Below, piece after piece: positions 1 through 8,150 of a stretch of 64,000 nt of DNA. Position 1 is the first letter of the stretch. Each line of letters opens with the position of its first letter. The DNA is from Candidatus Bathyarchaeota archaeon (GTDB lineage: Archaea; Thermoproteota; CALKCG01; B24): positions 1-64,000 of the forward strand of contig JAGTQM010000006.1 in assembly GCA_018396755.1 (NCBI GenBank), read 5' to 3'. The translations under genes were made by a program, and so were the position numbers. The notes beneath the pieces were generated by a model. It had not been told where the DNA came from and ran no database searches. It worked only from the letters and a program-made list of their open reading frames with translations.

Positions 1-1
1 T

Positions 2-904
2 TTAAAATATGGAGAGCGATTTTCCATCAAAGATCTTCAGTTCACACTTTTAAATGCTGGTCACATTCTTGGATCAGCTCAAGCTCTCATCGAGGCGGAG
101 GATAAGAGAATCCTCTATACAAGTGATATAAACGATGTGGACACATGTCTCTTGGAAAGACTTTCTAAATGTCGCGATCCTTTAGATGCTATTATAGTGG
201 AAAGCACCTATGCCGATGTGGATCACCCGGAAAGATCCGAACTTGAAAAAGAATTCGTAGAAAGCGTCATAGATGTTATCGAAGGAGGAGGCAACGTTTT
301 AATCCCAGCTTTCAGTGTTGGAAGATCTCAAGAGGTTCTCACAGTTCTTTCTAAGTGGAATTTCCCATATCCTATAACTGTAGACGGCATGGCGGTAGAT
401 GCCACGCAAATCTTCCTTAAGCACATAGATTGGCTTAGAGACCCCGAATTATTTAGGAGAGCGGTTGGAAAGGCTAATTGGGTTTCAGGGTGGAGAGATA
501 GACGGCTTCTACTTAAGAAGAATGGTGTCATAATAGCACCAGCTGGTATGCTTAAAGGGGGAACCGCCGTATTTTACGCTGAAAAACTCGCTAAATCCAG
601 TAACAATGCAATATACCTCGTCAGCTACCAGATACCTGGTACACCTGGAAGCGAGCTCCTTGAAAAAGGTAGATTTGTTATAGGTGGTAAGATTAGAAAG
701 GTTAAAGCAGATGTCAAGAGGTTCGACTTTTCCTCGCATATAGGTATGAGCGGGTTGAAAAAGTTTCTGAGCGAGCTTGAAGGAAGCCCCATAATTTACA
801 CGGTTCACGGAGAGGCTGAGAAGTGTCAAACACTTTGCAAATATGCTAGAGACCTGGGTTTCGAGGCTTATGTTCCTAAAATAGGAGATGTGTATGAAGT
901 TTAA
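2..904 (+). CDS. Beta-CASP metallo-beta-lactamase RNA exonuclease (5' end outside window)
   Basis: The reading frame is open from base 2, so the gene starts upstream of the window and only the last 300 residues are here. Visible motifs are AGHILGSA near residue 19 and YTSDI near residue 41, which carry metallo-beta-lactamase ligands. They are followed by the beta-CASP motifs: ESTY near 67, PAFSVGRSQE near 101, SSHIG near 245 and VHGEAE near 269. Family members are cytosolic zinc-dependent RNA endo/exonucleases (RNase J, aCPSF-like). No KH domain is visible in this part, so an RNase J-like or short archaeal form fits better than full aCPSF1. The 3' end overlaps the next gene by 17 bases. Confidence 0.85.
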   Translation, partial: LKYGERFSIKDLQFTLLNAGHILGSAQALIEAEDKRILYTSDINDVDTCLLERLSKCRDPLDAIIVESTYADVDHPERSELEKEFVESVIDVIEGGGNVLIPAFSVGRSQEVLTVLSKWNFPYPITVDGMAVDATQIFLKHIDWLRDPELFRRAVGKANWVSGWRDRRLLLKKNGVIIAPAGMLKGGTAVFYAEKLAKSSNNAIYLVSYQIPGTPGSELLEKGRFVIGGKIRKVKADVKRFDFSSHIGMSGLKKFLSELEGSPIIYTVHGEAEKCQTLCKYARDLGFEAYVPKIGDVYEV

Positions 905-1433
905 GGATGAAGTTTTCCTCGTAGCCTTAGGTGATGTAGAATTAAATCTTCTAAAGAGGCTTTCCTCAGAACTGATGGAAATCCTCCCCCTCATTGAATT
1001 TAAAGTTTCAGCTGAACGTTTCAATATTCCTGTGGAAGCCTTCAACGCTCGTAGGAAACAGTATAATTCTGATGTAATAATGATGTGTTATGCTAAATCT
1101 GTTAAACGTAGAACGTTACTCGTTACCCACGTAGACCTTTATGCGTCGACCCTCAACTTTATATTTGGACAGGCTGAAAGCCCAGGACTACTTGCGATAA
1201 TATCCTTAGCTAGACTGGATACGCATTTTTACGGGGATAGTTTCAATGAAAGGCTATTCATGGATAGGACTGTTAAAGAAGCTGTTCATGAGATATGTCA
1301 CACATATGGGTTGCGTCACTGTCCCAACCCTAGATGCGTCATGCATTTCTCAAATAGCATACTGGACACGGATTTTAAATCTAAGCTTCCATGTGCTTCA
1401 TGCATGAGAAAGCTTACAGCAATTTTAGAGTAA
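888..1433 (+). CDS. amzA: Archaemetzincin-family zinc metalloprotease
   Basis: The 181-residue product has the archaemetzincin signature HEICHTYGLRH (HExxHxxGxxH) near residue 133. It is followed by Cys-rich segments HCPNPRC and CASC that would bind the second, structural zinc. Length matches archaeal AmzA (about 180 residues). It is predicted to be a cytosolic peptidase whose physiological substrate is not known for the family. The start overlaps the upstream nuclease gene; a second in-frame ATG two codons later (894) is equally possible. The gene ends just outside the inverted repeat that begins at 1437. Confidence 0.9.
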   Translation: MCMKFKDEVFLVALGDVELNLLKRLSSELMEILPLIEFKVSAERFNIPVEAFNARRKQYNSDVIMMCYAKSVKRRTLLVTHVDLYASTLNFIFGQAESPGLLAIISLARLDTHFYGDSFNERLFMDRTVKEAVHEICHTYGLRHCPNPRCVMHFSNSILDTDFKSKLPCASCMRKLTAILE

Positions 1434-1436
1434 CTT

Positions 1437-1485
1437 AGAACTCATTTCAAAACTCTCCAGTGTATCATGATGCAGACCAGTTGTA
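1437..1485 (+). repeat. Left copy of a long inverted repeat bounding the glycerol module
   Basis: The sequence beginning AGAACTCATTTCAAAA and ending CAGACCAGTTGTA matches the reverse complement of 7403-7457. By hand alignment 44 of 49 positions agree, with one 6-base gap. The two copies face inward around the glp genes and a dead transposase. It lies immediately 3' of amzA and 170 bases before glpK. Confidence 0.8.
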
Positions 1486-1524
1486 GAAGTCTGGGCTTTA
1501 TCGATCGGTTTTCTAGAAACTGGG

Positions 1525-1558
1525 GGAGGTGGGATGGTGTTTTTGCCCACCCACCTCC
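1525..1558 (+). other. Strong hairpin upstream of glpK
   Basis: GGAGGTGGG at 1525-1533 pairs perfectly with CCCACCTCC at 1550-1558 around a 16-base loop. It sits between the left inverted repeat and glpK. It could act as a transcription barrier, a leader structure or part of the element end. The rest of the 1434-1655 gap shows no gene. Confidence 0.5.
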
Positions 1559-1655
1559 GCTCGACCTTTACGGTCCAACTGTTGTTGACCCCCAGTAAAA
1601 ACTTACCTAGAAAAGCGGAAAACTGATTAGATAGGATCATATTATAAATGCAAGT

Positions 1656-3233
1656 GTGGTTGAGGAAAAATATGTTATGGCAATAGACCAAGGTACTACT
1701 GGAACTAGAGCAATGTTGTTTACCCGCGAGGGGTTCCCCGTTAAAGGCGGCTGGGTATACCATGAACACACCCAGATATTTCCAAAGCCTGGATGGGTTG
1801 AGCATAACCCGCTTGAAATATGGGAGAGGACTAAGCAGTGTATAAAGGAAGTTCTTAAGCAGTCAAAAGTTGATGCCAAGGAGATAGCCGCCATTGGGGT
1901 TACCAACCAAAGAGAGACTACAATAATATGGGATCCGAAGACCGGAAAACCTGTCTACAATGCCATAGTGTGGCAGGATAGGAGAACAGCTCCTCGAATA
2001 GATTACTTGAGGGAGTACTACTTTGACGTTATAAAGTCTAAGTCAGGCATTATACCAGACTGCTACTTCTCAAGCACTAAGGTGTGGTGGATATTGGACA
2101 ACATTGATAACGTAAGGGAGGGGGCTAAGAAGGGAGAACTACTCTTTGGAACTATAGATACGTGGATCATATGGAACTTAACTAGGAAGTCGAAGGACGT
2201 ACTCACTCCAGAGAAGTATGGAGCACATGTAACAGATTACAGTAATGCTTCTAGAACAATGCTGTTTAATATACATAGGCTTGACTGGGATGACGAGCTT
2301 CTAGAGATTCAGGGCAAAATACCTAGGGAGTTAATGCCCCTGCCAAGGCCTTCGAGCGACAAAGCTATCTATGGGTATACAGGGCCGGAAGCAACTGAAT
2401 TAATGGGAGGAATAAGCATACCTGTAGCTGGAGATGTAGGCGATCAGCAGGCGGCGTTATTCGGTCAAGCGAGTTACAACGTCGGCGACGTTAAGTGCAC
2501 TTATGGAACAGGCAACTTCATACTCTTCAACACTGGAGCCGAAACTGTCCCATCCAAGCACGGGTTATTGACTACGGTGTATTATAGCCTTGAGCCTGGG
2601 AAGGCTGTTTACGCTTTAGAGGGCAGCATATTCATTACTGGAGCAGCTATACAGTGGTTGAGGGATGGATTAAAGCTAATTGAAGCCTCAGTGGAAGTAA
2701 ATCCACTCGCTGAATCAGCTCCAGACACCGGTGGAGTGTACTTAGTTCCAGCTTTCGTAGGACTCGGAGCTCCATACTGGGACCACTATGCTAGAGGGCT
2801 AATCATAGGAATTACTAGAGGTACTGAGAGAAAGCACATCGCTAGAGCAACTCTTGAGTCGATAGCTTATCTAACTAAAGACGTAATAGAAGCTATGACC
2901 GCTGACACTGGGCAGAAGATAACTGCGTTTAAAGCAGATGGAGGGGCGGCTAAAAGCGACTTCCTAATGCAGTTTCAAGCAGACATCCTTGACGTGAAGG
3001 TAATAAGACCTGTGGTTTTTGAAACTACAGCTCTTGGCGCATCGTATCTAGCCGGGCTGGCTGTCGAATTCTGGAAAGATTTAGAGGACGTTAGAAGGAA
3101 CTGGAAGATGGAGAGGGAATTTCTGCCAACAATGGATCCTGACAGAAGGGAGAAGCTATACGAAGGTTGGAAGGCCGCTGTACAGAAAGCTCTTGGATGG
3201 GCTAAGGAAGTCCCATGGGCGTACGGATACTGA
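1656..3233 (+). CDS. glpK: Glycerol kinase
   Basis: This full-length FGGY kinase (525 residues) phosphorylates glycerol to sn-glycerol-3-phosphate with ATP. The N-terminal phosphate-binding signature [12 protein letters not shown] lies near residue 9, and the internal signature [13 protein letters not shown] typical of GlpK lies near residue 262. The C-terminal motif [19 protein letters not shown] is also characteristic of glycerol kinases and not of xylulokinases. A GTG start at 1656 is used here; an in-frame ATG at 1677 would remove part of the first strand. It is the first gene of a four-gene run with the flavoproteins that oxidise its product, so glycerol catabolism is the evident role. 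Confidence 0.96.
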   Translation: MVEEKYVMAIDQGTTGTRAMLFTREGFPVKGGWVYHEHTQIFPKPGWVEHNPLEIWERTKQCIKEVLKQSKVDAKEIAAIGVTNQRETTIIWDPKTGKPVYNAIVWQDRRTAPRIDYLREYYFDVIKSKSGIIPDCYFSSTKVWWILDNIDNVREGAKKGELLFGTIDTWIIWNLTRKSKDVLTPEKYGAHVTDYSNASRTMLFNIHRLDWDDELLEIQGKIPRELMPLPRPSSDKAIYGYTGPEATELMGGISIPVAGDVGDQQAALFGQASYNVGDVKCTYGTGNFILFNTGAETVPSKHGLLTTVYYSLEPGKAVYALEGSIFITGAAIQWLRDGLKLIEASVEVNPLAESAPDTGGVYLVPAFVGLGAPYWDHYARGLIIGITRGTERKHIARATLESIAYLTKDVIEAMTADTGQKITAFKADGGAAKSDFLMQFQADILDVKVIRPVVFETTALGASYLAGLAVEFWKDLEDVRRNWKMEREFLPTMDPDRREKLYEGWKAAVQKALGWAKEVPWAYGY

Positions 3234-3302
3234 GGCGTTAAACGCCTCCTCAAGCATCTTTTACCTTACCCCATGTATTAGCTTTGTTGGAGGTGTACTT
3301 CT

Positions 3303-4784
3303 ATACCCCCTTTAAAGGTTGCCGTAGTTGGTGCAGGAATAGTTGGCTCATCGATAGCTAGAGTTCTAAGTACGTACGAGAACTTCGATGTAAGTATAGT
3401 GGAGAAGGAGCCTGATGTTGGTTGGGGATGTAGTAAGGCGAATACAGCGATAATCCACCCGGGACATGAGGAGGAGCCTGATGTACATCCTCTTAGAGCA
3501 AGACTCTGTAAGGAGGGGAATACTTTGTGGAGACAGTGGGCTAGGGAGCTTGACATACCAGTTAAATGGCCCGGAGAACTCATGGTCTTCTTCGATGGGG
3601 AGGAGAAAACCGCTAAGAAGTACATTAAGTTAGCCAAGCTCAATAAGATACCTGGAGTAAGAGTTGTCTATCGCGACGAGCTCCTACAAATGGATTCAAG
3701 TATTGGTCCAAGCGCTTTAGGAGCGATCTACGCGCCTACGGCTGGAATGATATCGCCTTTTGAAGCAGTAATAGCTGTAGTTGAAAACGCTGTAGACAAT
3801 GGAGTAAGGCTACTGACTGAGGCTAATGTAAGAGAAGTCAAGGTAGTTGATAAAAGGGTTAGAGGCGTAGAGACTACCAGAGGATTTATAGAGGCAGACA
3901 TAATCATTAATGCGGCTGGTTTATACTCAGATAAGGTATCGCGCATGGCTGGAGTGAATTCAGGTTTTACGGTAAGGCCTAGGAGGGGGGAGTACTTTCT
4001 ATTCGATGAAAATGTTAAAGTAAAGCCTAAGAAGATCCTGCATACGACGCCTACACCAATAACTAAGGGGGTTTATGCGATTACTACAGTTCACGGTAAC
4101 TTAATGATAGGGCCTACGGCAGAGGACTTACCCATAGACGCTAAGGATGAGTCCTCAACAAGTGAAAAAGGCCTTGAGTATTTGTGGAAGGAGTCTGAAA
4201 AACTGCTTAAGGAGCTCCCCCCAAGGACTAAGGTCATAAGAACTTTTGCTGGCCTAAGACCTGAACCTCCAGAAGGACATTGGCGTATAGAGGCTCACGA
4301 CGATCCATGGGGCTTCGTAAATGCTGCTGGAATTAGATCTCCTGGATTTGCTTCAGCGCCAGCAATAGCTTACTACGTGCTTAACCTAATCAAGGATAAG
4401 TATAGCGTAAATCTTGCTAAAAAGAAGCGTTGGAATCCGTATAGAAGCGATATAGTTAGAGTAAAAGGTAGGCCTCTTCAGGAAGTTGATGAATTAATAA
4501 GAAAGAATCCTGAGTACGGTGAAATAGTTTGTTGTTGCAAGACAGTCTCAAAGGCTGAAGTCGTTAAGGCTATTGAGAGAATGAAGAAGATTGGCGTAAA
4601 GACCGTAACTATAGATGGAATAAAGTTTAGAACTAGAGCTGGCCTTGGAATGTGCCAGGGCTCATTCTGCAGGTGGAGAGTGGCGTTACTGATATCTCAA
4701 TACGTTGGAGTGTCATTACACGAAGTTGTAGTAAAGAACGATACTTATGGCATAGGGGAAGTAAAAGTGTTGTTGAACCAGTGA
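3303..4784 (+). CDS. glpA: GlpA-like FAD-dependent glycerol-3-phosphate dehydrogenase, possible AUA start
   Basis: The product carries an FAD Rossmann motif, VAVVGAGIVGSS, about 6 residues from the proposed start, and a DAO-type oxidoreductase body. The C-terminal BFD-like domain has four cysteines (VCCCKTVSKAE ... GMCQGSFC) expected to hold a [2Fe-2S] cluster. This is the anaerobic G3P dehydrogenase/GlpA arrangement. The frame has no ATG, GTG or TTG between the preceding stop (3279) and GTG 3399, and starting at 3399 would delete the FAD motif. A GGAGGTG site at 3289-3295 lies 7 bases before ATA at 3303, so I propose an AUA start. It follows glpK by about 70 bases and is followed at once by the GlpB-like gene. 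Confidence 0.85.
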   Translation: MPPLKVAVVGAGIVGSSIARVLSTYENFDVSIVEKEPDVGWGCSKANTAIIHPGHEEEPDVHPLRARLCKEGNTLWRQWARELDIPVKWPGELMVFFDGEEKTAKKYIKLAKLNKIPGVRVVYRDELLQMDSSIGPSALGAIYAPTAGMISPFEAVIAVVENAVDNGVRLLTEANVREVKVVDKRVRGVETTRGFIEADIIINAAGLYSDKVSRMAGVNSGFTVRPRRGEYFLFDENVKVKPKKILHTTPTPITKGVYAITTVHGNLMIGPTAEDLPIDAKDESSTSEKGLEYLWKESEKLLKELPPRTKVIRTFAGLRPEPPEGHWRIEAHDDPWGFVNAAGIRSPGFASAPAIAYYVLNLIKDKYSVNLAKKKRWNPYRSDIVRVKGRPLQEVDELIRKNPEYGEIVCCCKTVSKAEVVKAIERMKKIGVKTVTIDGIKFRTRAGLGMCQGSFCRWRVALLISQYVGVSLHEVVVKNDTYGIGEVKVLLNQ

Positions 4785-4798
4785 GTTGAGTGATTGAA

Positions 4799-6058
4799 AT
4801 GCTTGAATTGAACTATGATGGCATTGTGATTGGAGCAGGTCCAGCTGGAATAGCTGCTGCGATAAGAGCTAAGGAGCTTGGACTTAAGGTAGTGCTTATT
4901 GAAAATAGAGATCTTCTTGGAGGAATACCACTGCAGTGTGTACACCCAGGATTTGGGCTCCACTACTTTAGGGAGGACTTAACTGGAACGGAGTTCATCT
5001 ATAGGCTCTTCGATAAAATGGATAAAGTTGGAGTAGAGTACCTGCTGAAGTCCCATGTTCATTCAATAGAGTTCATAGCACACAATGAAAAGATCGTGAA
5101 CGTCATAACGCCTAAGGGAGTCCTAAGTCTTAAAGCTAAGACGCTCATATATACAGCTGGAGCAAGAGAGCGACACATGTTTGAAATAAACATTGCTGGA
5201 GATAGACCTGCGGGCATTTACACAGCTGGAGAAGCTCAAATACTCATGGACATGTACGGCATTATTCCTGGGAAGGAGATAGTAATAGTTGGATCAGGCG
5301 ACATTGGGTTAATAATGGCTAGGAGGTTCGCGCTTGAGGGAGCTAAAGTCAAGGCTGTAATAGAGTTGATGTACTACCCAGGTGGATTGATAAGGAACGT
5401 CGTCCAATGCCTCCAAGATTACAATATACCACTATACTTAAGCCATGCAGTTACGAGAGTAGTAGGTAAGAAGAGAGTCGAGAAAGTAGTCGTAGCTAAA
5501 GTTGATGAAAAGCTGAGGCCTATTAAGGAGACGGAGTTCGAGATACCTTGCGATACAGTAGTGCTAGCGGCTGGCCTCATACCAAACTTAGATATGCTTG
5601 AGAAGATAGGCTTACTAGCAGATCCATATACTAGGGGTCCTATAGTAAACGAGTTTCTTGAGACAAATATACCCGGAGTGTTTGTCGCTGGAAATGCACT
5701 AGTTATAAACGACTTAGTTGACTACGTAGTTGAGCAAGGAGAATTAGCCGCAGAGGGGGCTCGTTACTTCCTGGAAAATGATGGTATACCAACGATGGAT
5801 TGGAAGCCCGTTGTAAAGGGAAGAAACATTAGGTTCGTAGTCCCACATTACGTCAGTGGTAGGAGAGACGTGACATTTTACGCTAGAGTTCAATATCCTG
5901 AGAAGAACGTAATAGTCACTATCCCTGAAGTAGGCTGGAGAATGAAAATGTTTAATGTAAGGCCGGCCGAAATGGTAAGAGTGAAGCTGAGTAAAAGGCT
6001 CTTAGACGGAGCCAGCTCTGCAGAAAAGATCTCTATTGAGGTGGCTCCTAGTGAATGA
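4799..6058 (+). CDS. FAD/NAD(P)-dependent oxidoreductase, GlpB-like partner of G3P dehydrogenase
   Basis: This is a pyridine nucleotide-disulfide oxidoreductase fold protein of about 419 residues. It has an N-terminal FAD motif VIGAGPAGIAAA and a second dinucleotide-binding motif IVGSGDIGLIMARR in the middle, with the usual ATG-type loop region VFVAGNALVINDLVDYV near residue 300. The segment LGGIPLQCVHPGFGLHYF with one cysteine is typical of the subfamily encoded between GlpA-like and DUF1667 genes. It probably passes electrons from the GlpA flavin to an acceptor. ATG 4799 is chosen; GTG 4790 is an alternative. The gene overlaps the next one. Confidence 0.85.
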   Translation: MLELNYDGIVIGAGPAGIAAAIRAKELGLKVVLIENRDLLGGIPLQCVHPGFGLHYFREDLTGTEFIYRLFDKMDKVGVEYLLKSHVHSIEFIAHNEKIVNVITPKGVLSLKAKTLIYTAGARERHMFEINIAGDRPAGIYTAGEAQILMDMYGIIPGKEIVIVGSGDIGLIMARRFALEGAKVKAVIELMYYPGGLIRNVVQCLQDYNIPLYLSHAVTRVVGKKRVEKVVVAKVDEKLRPIKETEFEIPCDTVVLAAGLIPNLDMLEKIGLLADPYTRGPIVNEFLETNIPGVFVAGNALVINDLVDYVVEQGELAAEGARYFLENDGIPTMDWKPVVKGRNIRFVVPHYVSGRRDVTFYARVQYPEKNVIVTIPEVGWRMKMFNVRPAEMVRVKLSKRLLDGASSAEKISIEVAPSE

Positions 6059-6434
6059 AGAAGATCTCATATGCATAATATGTCCTACAAGCTGCACACT
6101 AAGGGTATGTAAAGAGCTGAGTGGATCCTTAAGAGTTGAAGGAGCCCTATGTCCGAAGGGGGTGGAGTACGCGATACGGGAAGTAAATGACCCAAGGAGG
6201 GTTGTTATATCCGTAGTCAAAGTCGTAGGGGGAGACTTACCCACAGTCTCAGTTAAGACGAGCAAGCCAGTGCCAAAGAAGTGTATTCCAGAGATAATGA
6301 AGGCTACAGCATCCATAGAGCTTAAAGCGCCAGTTGAAATAGGTCAAGTAGTAATTAGGGATATTTGCGGTGTAGATGTAATTGCTACAAGAAGAGTGAA
6401 AAAAGTAAATTCAATTTATCTATTCAAACTGTGA
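6051..6434 (+). CDS. DUF1667 protein, small subunit of the G3P dehydrogenase system
   Basis: The 127-residue product begins with a CxxC...C...C segment (CIICPTSCTLRV and ALCPKGVEYA), then DPRRV and a C-terminal part typical of DUF1667. In other organisms these proteins follow GlpA-like and FAD/NAD oxidoreductase genes. The cysteines suggest an iron-sulfur or zinc site. GTG 6051 is chosen because GAGGTGG at 6038-6044 is correctly placed for it; the frame also opens at TTG 6036. It overlaps the end of the GlpB-like gene, so the two are likely co-translated. No separate membrane GlpC with two cubane motifs is present. Confidence 0.8.
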   Translation: MNEEDLICIICPTSCTLRVCKELSGSLRVEGALCPKGVEYAIREVNDPRRVVISVVKVVGGDLPTVSVKTSKPVPKKCIPEIMKATASIELKAPVEIGQVVIRDICGVDVIATRRVKKVNSIYLFKL

Positions 6435-6589
6435 TCGTTGGTATTGTTTAACTTAAGCTCTTATTTTTCTTCTCACGAGGAATTTTCGCTGGACGGGGAG
6501 GAGGGGTAAACAACTCGAAAGGAGGTGGTTCACCTGCAAGAACTCAAAAAGTTCCCCTCACCCAAAGGTGGAAGGAGAGAATAAAAGAC

Positions 6590-7200
6590 CTTTTCGTTAG
6601 AAACCGGGTGTTGGCAGAAGCGAAGGTATTCCTCCCACGTGTATATGTCTCAGGGTTCCAGCCTGAGGCGAACCAAGGAGCTTTTACGCGATCTGGATGT
6701 GCGAGTATCGCGCGCTTCGATATGGAAGTGATTCCAGAAGCTCAGGGAGCGTATCAAAACCGGATTCTTCCAAAAAGAAAGAGGCGCTACTCCGTTGTCA
6801 AGGAGATGGAAAATTCTCACACGAGAGAGCTGAATCTACGTTTTCATGGTGATAGACCTGAAAGTCACAGGTTGTTGGTTTTTCTTGTGTCGAACCATAG
6901 AGAAAGTATAGATGTGCTAAGATCCATCAACCGATGCCTTCGGTGTTGTGAAGGCGAGCCAGTTATAGTCACTGACGGCAGTCTTCGGTACTTGTGACCG
7001 GTCCAAAGGCACACGTCGTTGTCTCTAGCGGAGAGCATAACTTGGTCAAACGCTTATTCGGAACGTTAAAAGATCGCTTGCGTGTCTTTGACAGCTACTT
7101 CCCAGCAGCGGCCTGTGGACCATCGGGAACTTCTGCTCCGTCTTTTGCCTCTGGTACAGCAAGTGCAGAGGGTATTATGTCTCTCGGTGGCCGCCTCTAG
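6590..7200 (+). pseudogene. Decayed IS6-like DDE transposase
   Basis: Parts of a transposase can be read in different frames. A helix-turn-helix segment, LLRDLDVRVSRASIWKWFQKL without its last residue, lies at about 6680-6745. A catalytic-core piece with SNHRESIDVLRSINRCL and CEGEPVIVTDGS lies at about 6895-6985. A C-terminal piece with EHNLVKRLFGTLKDRLRVFD lies at about 7035-7095. Several frameshifts and stops separate them, so the gene is dead. The order HTH, DDE core, RxFGTLKDR matches IS6-type archaeal transposases. It lies inside the inverted repeats and 3' of the glycerol genes. Confidence 0.75.
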
Positions 7201-7402
7201 CGGTGAGGGAGTCCTCAAAACGTGCCTGAAGGTAGTAAGTTAACAGCATCGATAGTAAGCTGGAAAACGCTTTTAAATAGGATTTTGTAGCTATTTTCCG
7301 TTACTCGTTTATTGGTGTTCTCGAAGCACACTAGGAGTGACTGAGGCTTCAGGAGGCTCGCTCTGAAGTGGGAGAGGCTTACATAAACTTTCCTAAGCAT
7401 CA

Positions 7403-7457
7403 TACAACTGGCCTGTATCATGATATACCTGATCTAGAGAATTTTGAAATGAGTTCT
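7403..7457 (-). repeat. Right copy of the long inverted repeat
   Basis: On the minus strand this reads AGAACTCATTTCAAAA onward and ends CAGGCCAGTTGTA, matching 1437-1485 apart from a 6-base insertion (ATCAGG) and five substitutions. Its outer end touches the promoter of the next gene. No obvious target-site duplication flanks the pair: the bases outside are AGTAACTT on the left and TATATAGT on the right. Confidence 0.8.
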
Positions 7458-7477
7458 TATATAGTCCTTATATAGTC
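7456..7477 (+). promoter_or_regulatory. Tandemly duplicated TATA element before the MIP18-family gene
   Basis: The 11-mer CTTATATAGTC occurs twice in direct tandem (7456-7466 and 7467-7477). The second TATA core lies about 27 bases before ATG 7501, so transcription from it would give a leaderless mRNA. The first copy abuts the outer edge of the right inverted repeat. Confidence 0.55.
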
Positions 7478-7500
7478 GAAGAAACGTCATTTATAACTGA

Positions 7501-7866
7501 ATGTCGCTGGATAAGAAGACGATAATGGATGTTCTTAAAGGAGTTTATGACCCAGAATACCCTGTCTCAGTAATAGAGATGAACGTAGTAGATGAAGATT
7601 CCGTTGAAATACTTGGCGATGGAAAAGTTCGTGTGACGTTTAAACCGACTACACCCCTCTGTCCAATGGGTGGCTTAATAGGTGTTCTAATAAGGTATGC
7701 TTTAGAAAAAACTTTAAACATTAAAGCTGAGGTTTTAGTTAAACCTGGGACTCATGTGAGTGAAGATGCCATCAATACTGCTATTAACGATGAAAGTCAA
7801 TACGAAGCTATTATCAGGCAACTTTCAGATACGAGTCTACTTAAGAGATGCGTTAAAGTTAAATGA
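7501..7866 (+). CDS. MIP18/DUF59-family iron-sulfur cluster assembly factor
   Basis: The 121-residue product has the DUF59 pattern: DVLKGVYDPEYPVSVIEMNVV near the N-terminus without its last residue, then PTTPLCPMGG with the conserved cysteine near residue 59. Such proteins (SufT, PaaD, CIA2-like) help deliver iron-sulfur clusters to target enzymes in the cytosol. The next gene encodes a ferredoxin, which fits a cluster-related role. The gene appears leaderless from the TATA element at about 7472. Confidence 0.85.
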   Translation: MSLDKKTIMDVLKGVYDPEYPVSVIEMNVVDEDSVEILGDGKVRVTFKPTTPLCPMGGLIGVLIRYALEKTLNIKAEVLVKPGTHVSEDAINTAINDESQYEAIIRQLSDTSLLKRCVKVK

Positions 7867-7901
7867 TAGGTTTTTCTTTCTAAAGAAAGGGGGTTGAAAA
7901 A

Positions 7902-8084
7902 TTGAAGGTTAAAGTGGATAGGGATGCTTGCATAGGCTGCGGTTTATGTGCCTCGTTGTGTCCAGAAGTCTTCCAACTGGATGACGAAGGGAAATCTACT
8001 GTTGTCAACCCGGATGGATGCGACGGATGCGATTGTAATGAAGTTGCCGAACAGTGTCCAGCAGCTGCAATAATCTTAGAATAG
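7902..8084 (+). CDS. Single-cluster [4Fe-4S] ferredoxin
   Basis: This 60-residue protein has CIGCGLCASLCP near residue 10 and a distal CP at residue 52, the four ligands of one [4Fe-4S] cluster. Two further cysteines in GCDGCDC near residue 40 could form a disulfide or tune the site. Length fits monocluster archaeal ferredoxins. The start is TTG 7902, behind a GGGGTTG-like site. It lies 35 bases after the DUF59 gene and is probably co-transcribed with it. It would act as a soluble electron carrier. Confidence 0.9.
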   Translation: MKVKVDRDACIGCGLCASLCPEVFQLDDEGKSTVVNPDGCDGCDCNEVAEQCPAAAIILE

Positions 8085-8150
8085 TGAAGACTCTCCTCTT
8101 TCTTTTTTCATAAATCTTATCAATATCCAGACCATTTTTTAATTTATAGG

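Noticed and set aside
1427-7465. Target-site duplication around the inverted-repeat element
   Set aside because: The bases immediately outside the repeats (AGTAACTT and TATATAGT) do not match, so no duplication can be claimed.
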